Positions 53,575 to 63,078 of a stretch of DNA of 64,000 nt are shown piece after piece. The position numbers were made by a program, and so were the translations under genes. The stretch comes from Chitinolyticbacter albus (GTDB lineage: Bacteria > Pseudomonadota > Gammaproteobacteria > Burkholderiales > Chitinibacteraceae), in assembly GCF_024437655.1 (NCBI RefSeq), contig NZ_JANBVF010000005.1, positions 1-64,000 on the forward strand, written 5' to 3'. Every line of letters begins with the position of its first letter. Positions within the stretch are counted from its first letter, which is position 1. The notes under the pieces are model-generated. The model did not search any database, was not told the DNA's origin, and saw only the letters and a list, made by a program, of their open reading frames with translations.

Positions 53575-54704
53575 CGCGGCTCGCCATCGTCCGGCAGAAA
53601 TACAACCCGCACGGTGGCGCCGAGCGCTTCGTCTCGCGTACGCTGAACACGCTGGTCGACGCGGGCGAGCTCGACGTGACACTGATTGCGCGCGAGTGGC
53701 AGGACGCTGGAAACTGGGACACACGGGTGCTGAACCCGCGCTACCTCACCCGTCGCGGCCGGGATGCGGGCTTTGCCGCAGCCGCGGCCGCGTGCTTTGG
53801 TGAGTTCGATCTGGTGCAAAGCCACGAGCGCATACCCGGCGCCGCGATCTACCGCGCGGGCGATGGCGTACACGCCACTTGGCTGGAGCAGCTCGACCGC
53901 ACCCAGGGGCCGCTGGCGCGCGCGGCGCGCCGTTTCAGCCCGTATCATCGCTATGTGCTGGACGCCGAGGCGCGCATGTTCCGGGATCCACGGCTCAAGC
54001 GCGTGATCTGCAATGCCCGTCAGGTGCGTGACGATATCGCCACCCGCTTCGGCCTGCCCGATGAAACGCTGACCGTGATCTACAACGGCGTCGACACGGG
54101 GGTTTTCCATCCGGATGTCGCCGGTTGCCGTGCCGAACAGCGCGTGCAATGGGCGCTGCCGCCCGATGCGCCGGTGCTGGCCTACGTGGGCTCCGGTTTC
54201 GAGCGCAAGGGCGTGGCAACGGCGCTTTCCTCCATCGTGCCGTATCCCGAGGTGCACCTGATCGTTGCCGGGCACGACAAGCACGCGACGCAATATCGGC
54301 GCCAGGCAGAGGCGCTTGGTCTGGCATCGCGGGTGCGCTTTCTAGGTGCAGTGGCCGACGTGAAACGCGTCTATGGCGCCGCCGACGCGCTGATCCTGCC
54401 CACGCTGTACGACCCGTTTCCCAATGTCTGCGTCGAAGCCCTGGCTTGCGGATTGCCGTTGTTCACCAGCGCCCGTTGCGGCGCGGCCGAGTGGCTCACC
54501 GAGGGCCAGAACGGCTGGGTGCGTGATGCGCTCGATATCGATGGCTATGCGAGCGCAATCGGCAGCTGGTTGGCGCGCCGCGCCGACTGGGACGCGCTAC
54601 GGCTGCTGGCGCGCCTTACCGCGGAGCCGTACACTCTCTCGCACATGGCCGAGCAATTGCAGGCGCTCTATGCCGGCCTGCTTGCAGACATTGCTCAGCG
54701 CTGA
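53571..54704 (+). CDS. Family 4 glycosyltransferase (WaaG-like)
   Basis: A 377-residue GT4 enzyme. The N-terminal half starts LAIVRQKYNPHGGAERFVSRTL, a typical acceptor-binding loop. The C-terminal half carries YNGVDTGVFHP, LAYVGSGFERKG and the nucleotide-sugar motif ADALILPTLYDPFPNVCVEALACGLP. The pattern resembles WaaG (RfaG), the first glucosyltransferase of the outer core, though the sugar cannot be proved from sequence. It ends with a ten-base overlap with the convergent gene at 54695-55825. Confidence 0.86.
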   Translation: MTRLAIVRQKYNPHGGAERFVSRTLNTLVDAGELDVTLIAREWQDAGNWDTRVLNPRYLTRRGRDAGFAAAAAACFGEFDLVQSHERIPGAAIYRAGDGVHATWLEQLDRTQGPLARAARRFSPYHRYVLDAEARMFRDPRLKRVICNARQVRDDIATRFGLPDETLTVIYNGVDTGVFHPDVAGCRAEQRVQWALPPDAPVLAYVGSGFERKGVATALSSIVPYPEVHLIVAGHDKHATQYRRQAEALGLASRVRFLGAVADVKRVYGAADALILPTLYDPFPNVCVEALACGLPLFTSARCGAAEWLTEGQNGWVRDALDIDGYASAIGSWLARRADWDALRLLARLTAEPYTLSHMAEQLQALYAGLLADIAQR

Positions 54705-55825
54705 GCGCGGCGGCCGGCTACGTCGCGGAAGATGCGCTCCATGCTGTCCAGCATGTGCGTCCGGGTGAAATGCGCCAACAGGTGACGATGGCCGTCCACG
54801 GCCAACCGTTGCCGCAAAGCCTCGTCGCGATACAGCCGCTCGATGGCGCTCGCCAGCGCAGCTGGATCGCGTTGTGGCACCAAGAGGCCGCTCACGTCGT
54901 CGATGATGGCATCGCCCGTGCCGCCGGCATCGGTGGCGATTGTGGCGACCTCGCAAGCGAGCGCCTGCATCACGCCTTGCGGCAATCCTTCCAGGTCGTG
55001 CGACGGGCTCAGCGCGATGTCGAAGGCGGGGAACCAGTCCTGTGGCGCGGCCTGATGGCCGGCAAACAGCACCCGTTCGGTCAGGCCCAGTTCAGCCACC
55101 CGGGTGGCGATGGCCTCGCGATGCGTGCCTTCGCCGACGATGGCCAGATGGAGCTGCGGGATATCCAGCCGGGCCATCGCCTGCAGCAACACCTCATGCC
55201 CCTTGTTGGGCCGCAGGTGCGATACCACGCCCAGCCAGAAGGCGTCCGGCGCCAGGCCCAGCTGCTGGCGCGCGGCAAGCCGGTCGCCCGGGATGAAGCG
55301 ATCAGTATCGACGCCGCTCGGAACGGAAGAGCTGTGCTTGAGCGGCACGCCGATGGCGACGAGCTGATGCCGCAGTGCTTCGCCGGTGGTCACCACGTGT
55401 GCATGGGCCGTGCCCATCAGCCAGCGTGTGGCCGCATTGTCGCGTGGCGCGCCGGATGCATGCCGGGTGCGCACCAGCGGCGGCGGATTGCGGATGGCCA
55501 GACTGGCCAGTGCCATCAACCAACTGTCGGCCGAGTTGTGGGTATTGATGACGTCGACCTGCGGTGCGTTGGCGTGCAACCATCGCCAGCTTTTGAGCAA
55601 TGTCGCCGGATTCTTGCGCCCCAGCGGCAGGGCCATCGTCGCTAGCCCGGCATTGCTAGCTAGCGTATAAAGCGGAACGTCGGCAGGGCACAGTATGGTC
55701 GTACGGTGTCCACGCTGCGCGAGTCCCAACGCTTCGTTGACGATGCGCATGGGCTGGCCGCCACGCCCGCCGTTGGCTTCGGTGTGGACGATATGCAGCG
55801 GGCGTTGTGATTTATTGGTATTCAT
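54695..55825 (-). CDS. Family 4 glycosyltransferase (LPS-related)
   Basis: A 376-residue GT4 enzyme: HIVHTEANGGRGGQPMRIVNEA at the N-terminus, VPSGVDTDRFIPG, GVVSHLRPNKGHEVLLQAM and FDIALSPSHDLEGLPQGVMQALACEV in the C-terminal half. Acceptor and sugar are unknown. Start ATG 55825 is only eleven bases from the ATG of the divergent gene at 55837, so both promoters must lie inside the other's coding region or 5' end. It converges with and overlaps the preceding gene. Confidence 0.85.
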   Translation of the reverse strand: MNTNKSQRPLHIVHTEANGGRGGQPMRIVNEALGLAQRGHRTTILCPADVPLYTLASNAGLATMALPLGRKNPATLLKSWRWLHANAPQVDVINTHNSADSWLMALASLAIRNPPPLVRTRHASGAPRDNAATRWLMGTAHAHVVTTGEALRHQLVAIGVPLKHSSSVPSGVDTDRFIPGDRLAARQQLGLAPDAFWLGVVSHLRPNKGHEVLLQAMARLDIPQLHLAIVGEGTHREAIATRVAELGLTERVLFAGHQAAPQDWFPAFDIALSPSHDLEGLPQGVMQALACEVATIATDAGGTGDAIIDDVSGLLVPQRDPAALASAIERLYRDEALRQRLAVDGHRHLLAHFTRTHMLDSMERIFRDVAGRRAQR

Positions 55826-55836
55826 GTGAACTGGAT

Positions 55837-57237
55837 ATGAAAAATTTGCGAGCAATCCTGTCATTGCAGGGCAATAAGCTTAACAGAGCACTGGCCGCGA
55901 TCCTGAGCTTTGCGCTCTTGGTGCTTTGCCTGATCTGGCTGCTCCGCGACCCGGTCTTCCATCGCAACTTGCCGATCTACCTCAGCGTGATCAGCTGCGG
56001 ACTGCTCGCGTTTACGCTGCGGCTGAGGCCATTGCAGCAGCGCTCGCCGCTGGAGCGCGCGCTGATCTGGGGCCTGATACTGATCGCTGCCGTAGCACTG
56101 GCCACGGGATTCATCGTCGCCCCTGATCCGCACACCCATTTCAGCTATTGGAACAGCCGCCTGTTGCGACCCATATTGCTGTTCGGCGTAGGCTATCTGC
56201 TGTACGACGTGCTCAAGCCCAGTTGCCCATGGTTGACGCCACAACGCTTGCTGAGCGCCGTTGTCGTGGCTTTGATGGCCATTGTCGTGTTCCACCTTGG
56301 TTTCAGCGCCCACTACTACGTCCAGCACGGCGCTTTGCCATGGCAGACAACCGAAGGCGTCTATAACCGCGCCCGGGCGAGCTACTACATCAACATGCTC
56401 GCCGCCATACTGCTGGCCGAAGTCGTCGGGCGGCTGGGATTGAAACAGCGCATGCTGGCGCTGCCAAGCAGCGTGCTGGCTTTATTCATCGCCGCCTGTT
56501 GCGCGGTCACCATCCTGATTTCGACGCGCTGGGGTACGCTGGGGCTCCTGGGGATGAGCGCACTGTGCAGCCTGTGGCTGCTCGCCCGCTATGCCCGTTC
56601 AGCCGTTTTCCGTGTGGCGGCCTTGCTGGTGCTGCTGGGTATCGGCGCCGCCCTGGGCTACGGCTCATATCGGATCGATCACGCGCGCTGGGCGCCGGTA
56701 CTGGAAGAGGCAAAAGCAGGCTGGAATAGCCCGACCGATACCTTCTGCTTCAACTTTGCCCAAGGCCGCGTTCCGCTCAACGCCGCCGGCGTCCCCTACA
56801 GCCACTCCAACTATTGCCGTGCCAGTCTCCTGCACCAAAGTACCATGGTGCTGGCCGACAACCCGCTGGGCGGTGGCATGGGCAAGCGCACGTACAATGC
56901 CTTGCTCGAACGGAAATACCAGCAGCACTTTGCCGTGCCGCATAGCCACCATGGCTTTATCGAGTTTGGCCTGCAGACTGGCTGGTCGGGTCTCGCGCTC
57001 TGGCTGGCCTGGTTGGTCGCCGTTGCCGTCTATGGCTGGCAACTCTATCGCCGGCAAGCGAGCGCGCTGGGCTTTATGATCCTGCTGTTCACCTTCAGCT
57101 TCGTTACTCGATCGCTGGTCGACAACATCATCGTCGACCCGCATCTGGAGCAGTATCTGTTCCTGTTCGGACTGCTGCTGGGGCTGGCACGTCACGCGAC
57201 GCCGCCACCGTCCGCGCCAACGGCGCAGGTATCATAG
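55837..57237 (+). CDS. O-antigen ligase-family membrane protein (WaaL-like)
   Basis: A 466-residue integral membrane protein with about ten to twelve hydrophobic segments. A large periplasmic loop near residues 285-375 contains the HSHHGFIEFGLQTGWSGLALW stretch that is typical of the Wzy_C/O-antigen ligase family; a His there is essential in WaaL. The protein could attach O-antigen to lipid A-core or polymerise repeats. The ATG at 55837 is used instead of GTG 55807, which would run across the neighbouring gene's start. Confidence 0.85.
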   Translation: MKNLRAILSLQGNKLNRALAAILSFALLVLCLIWLLRDPVFHRNLPIYLSVISCGLLAFTLRLRPLQQRSPLERALIWGLILIAAVALATGFIVAPDPHTHFSYWNSRLLRPILLFGVGYLLYDVLKPSCPWLTPQRLLSAVVVALMAIVVFHLGFSAHYYVQHGALPWQTTEGVYNRARASYYINMLAAILLAEVVGRLGLKQRMLALPSSVLALFIAACCAVTILISTRWGTLGLLGMSALCSLWLLARYARSAVFRVAALLVLLGIGAALGYGSYRIDHARWAPVLEEAKAGWNSPTDTFCFNFAQGRVPLNAAGVPYSHSNYCRASLLHQSTMVLADNPLGGGMGKRTYNALLERKYQQHFAVPHSHHGFIEFGLQTGWSGLALWLAWLVAVAVYGWQLYRRQASALGFMILLFTFSFVTRSLVDNIIVDPHLEQYLFLFGLLLGLARHATPPPSAPTAQVS

Positions 57238-57275
57238 GCGCCCGTCAACCCAAGACCCGACAGGAGAGCGTAGCG

Positions 57276-58274
57276 ATGAAGGCGCCCCAGCTCAGCATCG
57301 TCGCCGCCGTCTACAACAACGCCGGTTTTATCGCGCAGTTCTTCGAATGCCTGCTCGCGCAGCAACTCGATGACTACGAGCTGATCCTGGTCGACGACGG
57401 CTCGAGCGACGATACGCTCGCGGTGATCGAAGCCTGGCGCGACCGTTTTGCCGCGCTTACCGTCATCAGCCAGCCCAACCAGGGTGTGTCGGTCGCGCGC
57501 AACACGGGCCTTGCCGCCGCGCGTGGCGAGTACGTAGCGTTTCCCGACACCGACGACGTATTCCGGCCTGGCATGTACCGCACGCTGCTCGAGATGGCAG
57601 CCCGTGGCGATCTTGATGTTGCGACCTGCAACGGCGTCTATGTCTACGACGATGGCCGGCCGTCGCGCCCCATCTTCCCGCACGATCGGCTGCAGGCCAC
57701 AGGCGTGATCGGCGGTCCGGAGTGGCTGCAGCGCGGTCTCGCATCGCAGAAATTCCTGCACGTGACCTGGCTCAATATCTACCGGCGCTCGCTGCTGGTC
57801 GAGCAGGCTCTGCAGTTCGAGCCTGGGCTGCACCACCAGGACATCGTCTGGACCACGGCGTTGCTGCTTGCCGCGAAGCGCGTGCAGTACACCGATGCCG
57901 AGTTCTACGAATACCTGATCCACTCAGCTTCGGTATCGCACCAGCCCGGCACCAACGCGCGCCGGATGAAGAGCGCGCGCAACTACATGCGCATCCTTGA
58001 ATTGCTCGATGGCATCAACGCTCGGCACGCCGATACGGTGCAGCACCTGCCCGAATGTCGCTGGCAGATCGCCAAGGAAGGTCTGGGCATCCTGCACTCG
58101 ATCAACAACATCGATGACATGGATCAGCGCGGCGAGATTGTCGACGAGCTCTTCTCGCGTGGCATCTGGGCACTGATCTGGCGCAACGCCACCGGACTCA
58201 AGCAACATTGGCGGCTGGCGCGGCGTTACGCCGGCCTGCGCCGCGCGCTGCGCCATCACCGGGAACGAGCATGA
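57276..58274 (+). CDS. Family 2 glycosyltransferase
   Basis: A 332-residue GT2 enzyme with LSIVAAVYNNAGFIAQFFECLL at the N-terminus, LILVDDGSSDDTL, NQGVSVARNTGLAAARGEYVAFPDTDDVFRPG (the DxD-like metal site) and VTWLNIYRRSLL. It is of the WaaV/beta-glycosyltransferase style, but the sugar is unknown. An AGGAG ribosome-binding site lies before the ATG. Its last four bases overlap the next gene. Confidence 0.86.
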   Translation: MKAPQLSIVAAVYNNAGFIAQFFECLLAQQLDDYELILVDDGSSDDTLAVIEAWRDRFAALTVISQPNQGVSVARNTGLAAARGEYVAFPDTDDVFRPGMYRTLLEMAARGDLDVATCNGVYVYDDGRPSRPIFPHDRLQATGVIGGPEWLQRGLASQKFLHVTWLNIYRRSLLVEQALQFEPGLHHQDIVWTTALLLAAKRVQYTDAEFYEYLIHSASVSHQPGTNARRMKSARNYMRILELLDGINARHADTVQHLPECRWQIAKEGLGILHSINNIDDMDQRGEIVDELFSRGIWALIWRNATGLKQHWRLARRYAGLRRALRHHRERA

Positions 58275-59248
58275 GCCCCATCCGTTTGCACGCCGTGGCC
58301 CGGCAAAGTTATATCGATCAGCATTTCGCCGATTTCGCCGAGCTGCTCGCGGCGCGTGCCCGGCCGGATGATATTCCGCAGCGCTTCAGCATCGGTGGCC
58401 GTAGCGGCTGGACCTTCCAGACGCTGGCCACGCTCAACGACCTCTACCACGACGAGTTCAAGTTCAGCGTCGGCGCGACCTGCCGTGCGGATGCGATCAA
58501 CTTGATGCACAACGACGACTTCGGCTCGCGCGTCAAGCCATGGCGCGGGCTGACCGTGGTCTGCCGCGCTGATCGCCCGCCGGTGTTGGGTGCCGACTAT
58601 GTGGTCGAACAGAACGCCGAAGCCGAGGCCGAAGGGCGCCTCTTCATGCCGTACTGGCCGCAACCGGGCCTGCAGCCGCGCGAGCGCACCGGCGACGAGC
58701 TTGCCACGGTAGCCTATTTCGGCCGGATGGACAGCTTTCCCGACGAGCTGGCTTCGGATGCCTTCAAGGCGCGCCTGGCAGCGCATAGCATCACACTGCG
58801 TATCTCGACCGACAACTGGACCGATTATCGCGACGTGGACGTGGCACTGAGCTTTCGCCGCAGCCACGACCACAAGTTGCAGCGCAAACCGGCCAGCAAG
58901 CTCGTCAATGCCTGGCTTGCCGGCGTAGTGATGGTGTGCGACGACGAGCCGTCGTTTCGCGCCATCCGCCAAGGCGACCTCGACTACCTAATCGCACGCG
59001 ATGCCGACGAGCTGGTGGACAAGCTCGCCGCGCTCAAGGCCGACCCGCTGCGCTTTCGCACCATGATCGAGCACGGCCGGGATCGGGTGCTGGCGTACAA
59101 CCGCGAGGCGGTGGCACGGCGCTGGCGCGATCTGTTTGCCCGGATCTGGGCCGAGCACGAAGGCGGCATTGGCCTCTCGGGCCAGCTGCTGCGCGCAGCG
59201 CGCTTCTCGGCCGGCAAGCTCGCCCACCCCTTTACCCGCCGTATGTAA
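58271..59248 (+). CDS. Uncharacterised glycosyltransferase-like protein in the LPS cluster
   Basis: A 325-residue soluble protein coupled to the preceding GT2 gene by a four-base overlap. I recognise no named family. The C-terminal half resembles the second Rossmann domain of glycosyltransferases: VAYFGRMDSFPDELAS, then KLVNAWLAGVVMVCDDEPSFRAIRQGDLDYLIARDADEL, which is the usual nucleotide-sugar binding and accessory helix pattern. A role in LPS sugar transfer is inferred from context. Confidence 0.7.
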   Translation: MSPIRLHAVARQSYIDQHFADFAELLAARARPDDIPQRFSIGGRSGWTFQTLATLNDLYHDEFKFSVGATCRADAINLMHNDDFGSRVKPWRGLTVVCRADRPPVLGADYVVEQNAEAEAEGRLFMPYWPQPGLQPRERTGDELATVAYFGRMDSFPDELASDAFKARLAAHSITLRISTDNWTDYRDVDVALSFRRSHDHKLQRKPASKLVNAWLAGVVMVCDDEPSFRAIRQGDLDYLIARDADELVDKLAALKADPLRFRTMIEHGRDRVLAYNREAVARRWRDLFARIWAEHEGGIGLSGQLLRAARFSAGKLAHPFTRRM

Positions 59249-59326
59249 CGCCACTCCGCCACGGCGCAAGCCTGGCCGCTGTGGCATCATCCTGGCTTGA
59301 CCGTTACACCTGTCGGAACGCTGTTC

Positions 59327-60460
59327 ATGACCCGATCCGTCGGCCTCGTCACCGCCCAGAAGGCGGTATTCGATACCCCCATCACGCTGTCCTCCGGCGC
59401 CACGCTGCCGCGCTACGAGCTCGTCTACGAGACCTACGGCACGCTGAACGCCGACAAGTCCAACGCTATCCTGATCTGCCATGCGCTGTCGGGTAACCAT
59501 CATGTCGCCGGGCGCTACACCGAGAGCGACAAGGTCGCCGGTTGGTGGGACAACATGATAGGCCCGGGCAAGCCCATCGATACCGATCGCTTCTTCGTCA
59601 TCGGGCTCAACAACCTGGGGGGCTGTCATGGCTCGACCGGGCCGTCTAGCATCGATCCGGAAACGGGCAAGCCCTATGGTTCGACCTTTCCGCTGGTGCT
59701 GGTGCGCGACTGGGTGGAGACGCAAGCGCGGCTGGCGGACCTACTCGGCATCCACCAATTCGCCGCCATCATCGGCGGCAGCCTCGGTGGCATGCAGGCG
59801 CTGCGCTGGACCATCAGTCATCCGAAACGGGTACGCCACGCGCTGGTGATCGCGTCGGCGCCCAAGCTCACCGCGCAGAACATCGCCTTCAACGATGTCG
59901 CCCGCCAGGCCATCCTGACCGACCCCGATTTCTATGGCGGCGATTTCTACCAGCACGATACGCTGCCGCGCCGCGGCCTGCGGTTGGCGCGCATGCTGGG
60001 CCATATCACCTATCTGTCCGACGACGGCATGGGCGAGAAATTCGGTCGGCTGCTGCGCTCGGGTGAATACAAGTACGGCTTCGATGTGGAGTTCGAGATC
60101 GAGTCCTACCTGCGCTATCAGGGCGACAAGTTTTCCGATTATTTCGACGCCAACACTTATCTGCTGATGACCAAGGCGCTCGATTACTTCGACCCGGCGC
60201 GGCATTACGACGGCGATCTGGTGAAGGCGCTGGCTGAGGTAGAGGCCAAGTTTCTGGTGGTGTCTTTCACCAGCGACTGGCGCTTCTCGCCGGCGCGCTC
60301 GCGCGAGATCGTCAAGGCACTGCTCGACGCGAAGAAGCAGGTGAGCTACGCCGAGATCGACTCCAAGCATGGTCACGACGCCTTCCTGATGGAAGACGAG
60401 CCCTACCACGCCATCATGCGCGCCTATCTCAACAACATCGCGCGCGAGGTGCACGCATGA
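59327..60460 (+). CDS. metX: Homoserine O-acyltransferase (MetX family)
   Basis: A 377-residue alpha/beta-hydrolase that acylates homoserine, the first step of methionine synthesis from homoserine. Catalytic Ser in [12 protein letters not shown] (about residue 149), Asp in [14 protein letters not shown], His in SKHGHDAFL. Betaproteobacterial MetX enzymes often use succinyl-CoA rather than acetyl-CoA; I cannot decide which from sequence. The start at 59327 has GGAA upstream; TTG 59297 is less likely. It overlaps metW by four bases. Confidence 0.94.
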   Translation: MTRSVGLVTAQKAVFDTPITLSSGATLPRYELVYETYGTLNADKSNAILICHALSGNHHVAGRYTESDKVAGWWDNMIGPGKPIDTDRFFVIGLNNLGGCHGSTGPSSIDPETGKPYGSTFPLVLVRDWVETQARLADLLGIHQFAAIIGGSLGGMQALRWTISHPKRVRHALVIASAPKLTAQNIAFNDVARQAILTDPDFYGGDFYQHDTLPRRGLRLARMLGHITYLSDDGMGEKFGRLLRSGEYKYGFDVEFEIESYLRYQGDKFSDYFDANTYLLMTKALDYFDPARHYDGDLVKALAEVEAKFLVVSFTSDWRFSPARSREIVKALLDAKKQVSYAEIDSKHGHDAFLMEDEPYHAIMRAYLNNIAREVHA

Positions 60461-61050
60461 ACGCGACCACCCTACGTCCCGATCTGCGCCATATCGCCGA
60501 CTGGATCACGCCGGGCGCATCGGTGCTCGATCTGGGTTGCGGCGATGGCGCGTTGCTGGCCTGGCTCGCCGCCAATAAGGATTGCCGTGGCTATGGCGTC
60601 GAGATCGACGTGGCCAGCGTCACCGCCTGCGTCGAGCGCGGCGTGAACGTGATCCAGAGCGATATGGAAGCGGGGTTGTCGACGTTCGAGGACAAGGCCT
60701 TCAATTTCGTCGTGCTCTCGCTCACTTTGCAGGCCATGCACAATATCGAGGGCATACTCACCGAAATGCTGCGCGTCGGCCGCACCGGCATCGTCACCTT
60801 CCCCAACTTCGGCTACTGGGAAAACCGCTGGCAGCTGCTGCTCGGGCGCATGCCGGTGTCCGAGACCATCCCCTACGAGTGGTACAACACGCCCAACATC
60901 CACTTGTGCACGGTGTACGACTTCGAACGGCTGCTGAAGAAGCTCGGCATGTGGTCGACCGGGCGCGTGGTGCTGCACCAGGGAGAGAGGGTCGAGTTTC
61001 TACCCAATCTGCTGGGCAGCCTCGCGCTGGAGCGCTTCGAGCGCGCCTGA
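60457..61050 (+). CDS. metW: Methionine biosynthesis protein MetW
   Basis: A 197-residue protein with a methyltransferase-like fold and the SAM motif [12 protein letters not shown]. It contains [12 protein letters not shown] and [38 protein letters not shown], a block characteristic of MetW. In betaproteobacteria it is normally encoded right after metX and is thought to support MetX activity. A terminator follows. Confidence 0.94.
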   Translation: MNATTLRPDLRHIADWITPGASVLDLGCGDGALLAWLAANKDCRGYGVEIDVASVTACVERGVNVIQSDMEAGLSTFEDKAFNFVVLSLTLQAMHNIEGILTEMLRVGRTGIVTFPNFGYWENRWQLLLGRMPVSETIPYEWYNTPNIHLCTVYDFERLLKKLGMWSTGRVVLHQGERVEFLPNLLGSLALERFERA

Positions 61051-61066
61051 TTCCACCGCGCGAGAA

Positions 61067-61094
61067 AAAAAGGGCCGCCCTCGGGCGGCCTTGT
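61067..61094 (+). terminator. Terminator after metXW
   Basis: GGCCGCC and GGCGGCC form a hairpin with a four-base loop, 22 bases after the metW stop; the T run is short (TTGT), so it may be only partly effective. Confidence 0.6.
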
Positions 61095-61182
61095 CGTATC
61101 CGGCGCCTACATCCGGTGCATGCCTGATGGCGTGCGCCATCACGCGCCATGACAATCGCGCATCGCAAACGGGAGAGGGTGC

Positions 61183-62154
61183 ATGCAGACGATACGATAC
61201 GGCGTGATCGGCACCGGCGGCATCGCCCGCCGTTTCGCCCAGGGGCTGTCCTGTGTGCCCGGCGCCAAGCTGGTTACGGTGTGGAATCGTGGCGCGGGCA
61301 AAGCGCAGGCCTTCGCCGCAGACTTCGACGCCACGGCTTGCGACAGTGTCGAGGCCCTGCTCGCCAGTGATATCGACGCCGTCTATATCGGCACACCGCA
61401 CACCAGCCATGCGCCGTACAGTATCGCCGCCATGCGGGCCGGTCACGCCGTGCTGTGTGAGAAGCCAGCTGCGGTGTCGCTGGCCGAGCTGGAAACGGTG
61501 CTGGCGGTGGCGCGCGAAACCGGTTGTCTGTTCATGGAGGCGATGAAGCCGCCGTTCTACCCGCTGTTCCGAAAGCTCGACGAACATCTGGCGCGCGACC
61601 CCATTGGCGCCATCCGCTACGTGCGCGCCGGTTTCGCCAACCCCAACGTACCGGCCGGGCATGCGCTATTCGATCCGGCCATGGCCGGCGGCAGCCTGCT
61701 CGACATCGGCATCTACGGCGCCTTCCTTGCCACCCATTACCTGGGCGCCGTGCGCGAGGCGCACACGCTGGGGCGGTTATCGGAGGGCGGCGTCGACCTG
61801 TTTGCTGCAGTGAATGCACAGCACGAGTACGGCGTGTCGCAGCTCTATTGCGGCATGGATGTCTCGGGCGTGGGCGACGCGATGCTGGCGGGCGAAGCCG
61901 GCCACGTACTGATCCACGAAAAGTGGTGGAGCCCGTTGCGCGCGACCATCGCTTACACCGATGGCCGCCGGGTCGAGATCGACGCGCCTGCGGTTGGCAG
62001 CGGTCTCAACTATGAAACCGCGCACTTTTGCGAGCTGCTGCGTGCCGGCGAGACACAGAGCCCCTTGCTCAGCCACGCCCAAAGCCGCGCGATGATAGGC
62101 TTGCTCGACGCGGCCCGAGCCGGGCTTGGCCTCGTCTATCCGTTCGAGCACTGA
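61183..62154 (+). CDS. Gfo/Idh/MocA-family oxidoreductase
   Basis: A 323-residue NAD(P)-dependent oxidoreductase. The N-terminal Rossmann domain starts RYGVIGTGGIARRFAQGL, and the family motif EKPAAVSLAELE (about 98-109) follows HTSHAPYSIAAMRAGHAVLC. The C-terminal domain has the substrate-binding Asp/His region (GGSLLDIGIYGAFLATHYLG). Substrates of this family are usually sugars or related polyols; none can be named. It stands alone and converges with the following gene. Confidence 0.85.
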   Translation: MQTIRYGVIGTGGIARRFAQGLSCVPGAKLVTVWNRGAGKAQAFAADFDATACDSVEALLASDIDAVYIGTPHTSHAPYSIAAMRAGHAVLCEKPAAVSLAELETVLAVARETGCLFMEAMKPPFYPLFRKLDEHLARDPIGAIRYVRAGFANPNVPAGHALFDPAMAGGSLLDIGIYGAFLATHYLGAVREAHTLGRLSEGGVDLFAAVNAQHEYGVSQLYCGMDVSGVGDAMLAGEAGHVLIHEKWWSPLRATIAYTDGRRVEIDAPAVGSGLNYETAHFCELLRAGETQSPLLSHAQSRAMIGLLDAARAGLGLVYPFEH

Positions 62155-62158
62155 TGCC

Positions 62159-62656
62159 TCAGCCGTTGGCGTGCTCCTGCCAGGTAAGCCACACCCGCAG
62201 ATCGAACTCCAGCTGGTGGTAATCGGGCTCCATATGGCAGCACAGCTGGTAGAAGGCCTTGTTGTGATCCTTCTCCTTCAGGTGCGCGAGCTCGTGCGCG
62301 ACGATCATTGCGAGGAACTCGGGCGGTAGCGCGCGAAACATCGCGGCGATGCGGATCTCGTTCTTGCACTTGAGCTTGCCGCCCTGCACCCGGCTGGCGA
62401 AGGTGCTGCTGCCGAGCGTGCCACCGACCAGATCCAGCTGGTTGTCGTACAGCACCTTGGAAGGCGGCGGCGTATTGCGCAGGAAACGCTGCTTGCGGCT
62501 CAGCACGTAGTCGTAGAGCGCGGCATCCGATTGCACCGGATTGGCATTCGGATAGCGTTGCTGCAGCCAGGCGCCGAGCCGGCCTTCATCGAGCAGCGTG
62601 GTGACGCGCTCGACGAGGTGGGGCGGGTAGGCGGCAAGATATCGGTGCTTGGACAT
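62159..62656 (-). CDS. YgjP-like M48-type metallopeptidase domain protein
   Basis: A 165-residue protein with HELAHLKEKDHNKAFY, the zinc-binding HExxH and downstream Asp/His pattern of the YgjP (DUF45) family. Members resemble small metallopeptidases and often associate with restriction or nucleic acid systems, but biochemical roles are mostly unknown. The start at ATG 62656 (MSKHRYL) is preferred over 62674. It lies between the oxidoreductase and the tRNA-Lys genes. Confidence 0.8.
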   Translation of the reverse strand: MSKHRYLAAYPPHLVERVTTLLDEGRLGAWLQQRYPNANPVQSDAALYDYVLSRKQRFLRNTPPPSKVLYDNQLDLVGGTLGSSTFASRVQGGKLKCKNEIRIAAMFRALPPEFLAMIVAHELAHLKEKDHNKAFYQLCCHMEPDYHQLEFDLRVWLTWQEHANG

Positions 62657-62670
62657 GGCGGCGCTGGATG

Positions 62671-62699
62671 GCAAAAAGCCCAGCCTTGCGGCTGGGCTT
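62671..62699 (-). terminator. Intrinsic terminator after tRNA-Lys(TTT)
   Basis: AAGCCCAGCC and GGCTGGGCTT form a 10-bp stem with a four-base loop; the minus strand ends in five T, six bases beyond the encoded CCA. Confidence 0.88.
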
Positions 62700-62705
62700 C
62701 GTGTC

Positions 62706-62781
62706 TGGTGGGTCGTGCGGGACTCGAACCTGCGACCAACGGATTAAAAGTCCGCTGCTCTACCAACTGAGCTAACGACCC
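62706..62781 (-). tRNA. tRNA-Lys (anticodon TTT)
   Basis: A 76-base tRNA with acceptor GGGTCGT/ACGACCC, anticodon loop CTTTTAA (anticodon TTT), T loop TTCGAGT and encoded CCA. It reads AAA and AAG lysine codons. A terminator follows it. Confidence 0.97.
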
Positions 62782-62818
62782 GTGCAAGGACCGGGATCCT
62801 GGCAACGGTACTACTAAT

Positions 62819-62843
62819 GAAAAACCGGCTTGTGGCCGGTTTC
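62819..62843 (-). terminator. Intrinsic terminator after tRNA-Lys(CTT)
   Basis: AAACCGGC and GCCGGTTT pair with a short loop, followed by TTTTTC on the minus strand. It separates the two tRNA-Lys genes into distinct transcripts. Confidence 0.85.
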
Positions 62844-62849
62844 TCGTAT

Positions 62850-62925
62850 TGGTGGGTTGTCACAGGCTCGAACTGTGGACCTACGGATTAAGAGTCCGCT
62901 GCTCTACCAACTGAGCTAACAACCC
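62850..62925 (-). tRNA. tRNA-Lys (anticodon CTT)
   Basis: A 76-base tRNA with acceptor GGGTTGT/ACAACCC, anticodon loop CTCTTAA (anticodon CTT), T arm CACAG/CTGTG and encoded CCA. Its D-arm and anticodon stem are nearly identical to the tRNA-Lys(TTT) at 62706-62781, pointing to a tandem duplication. Confidence 0.96.
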
Positions 62926-63078
62926 GAAGAGGGCCGAATAGTAGCCCGGCCTTCCGGGGGTGTCAACACCCGTTCGCAATTTTGTTTCCGGCGCTCGTGG
63001 CGCACCCGGATTGGCCGATCGGCATGGCAAGCGCAGCGGGTTAAACTCACGCTTTGTTCTGCACTCAGGGGGTTGGCC

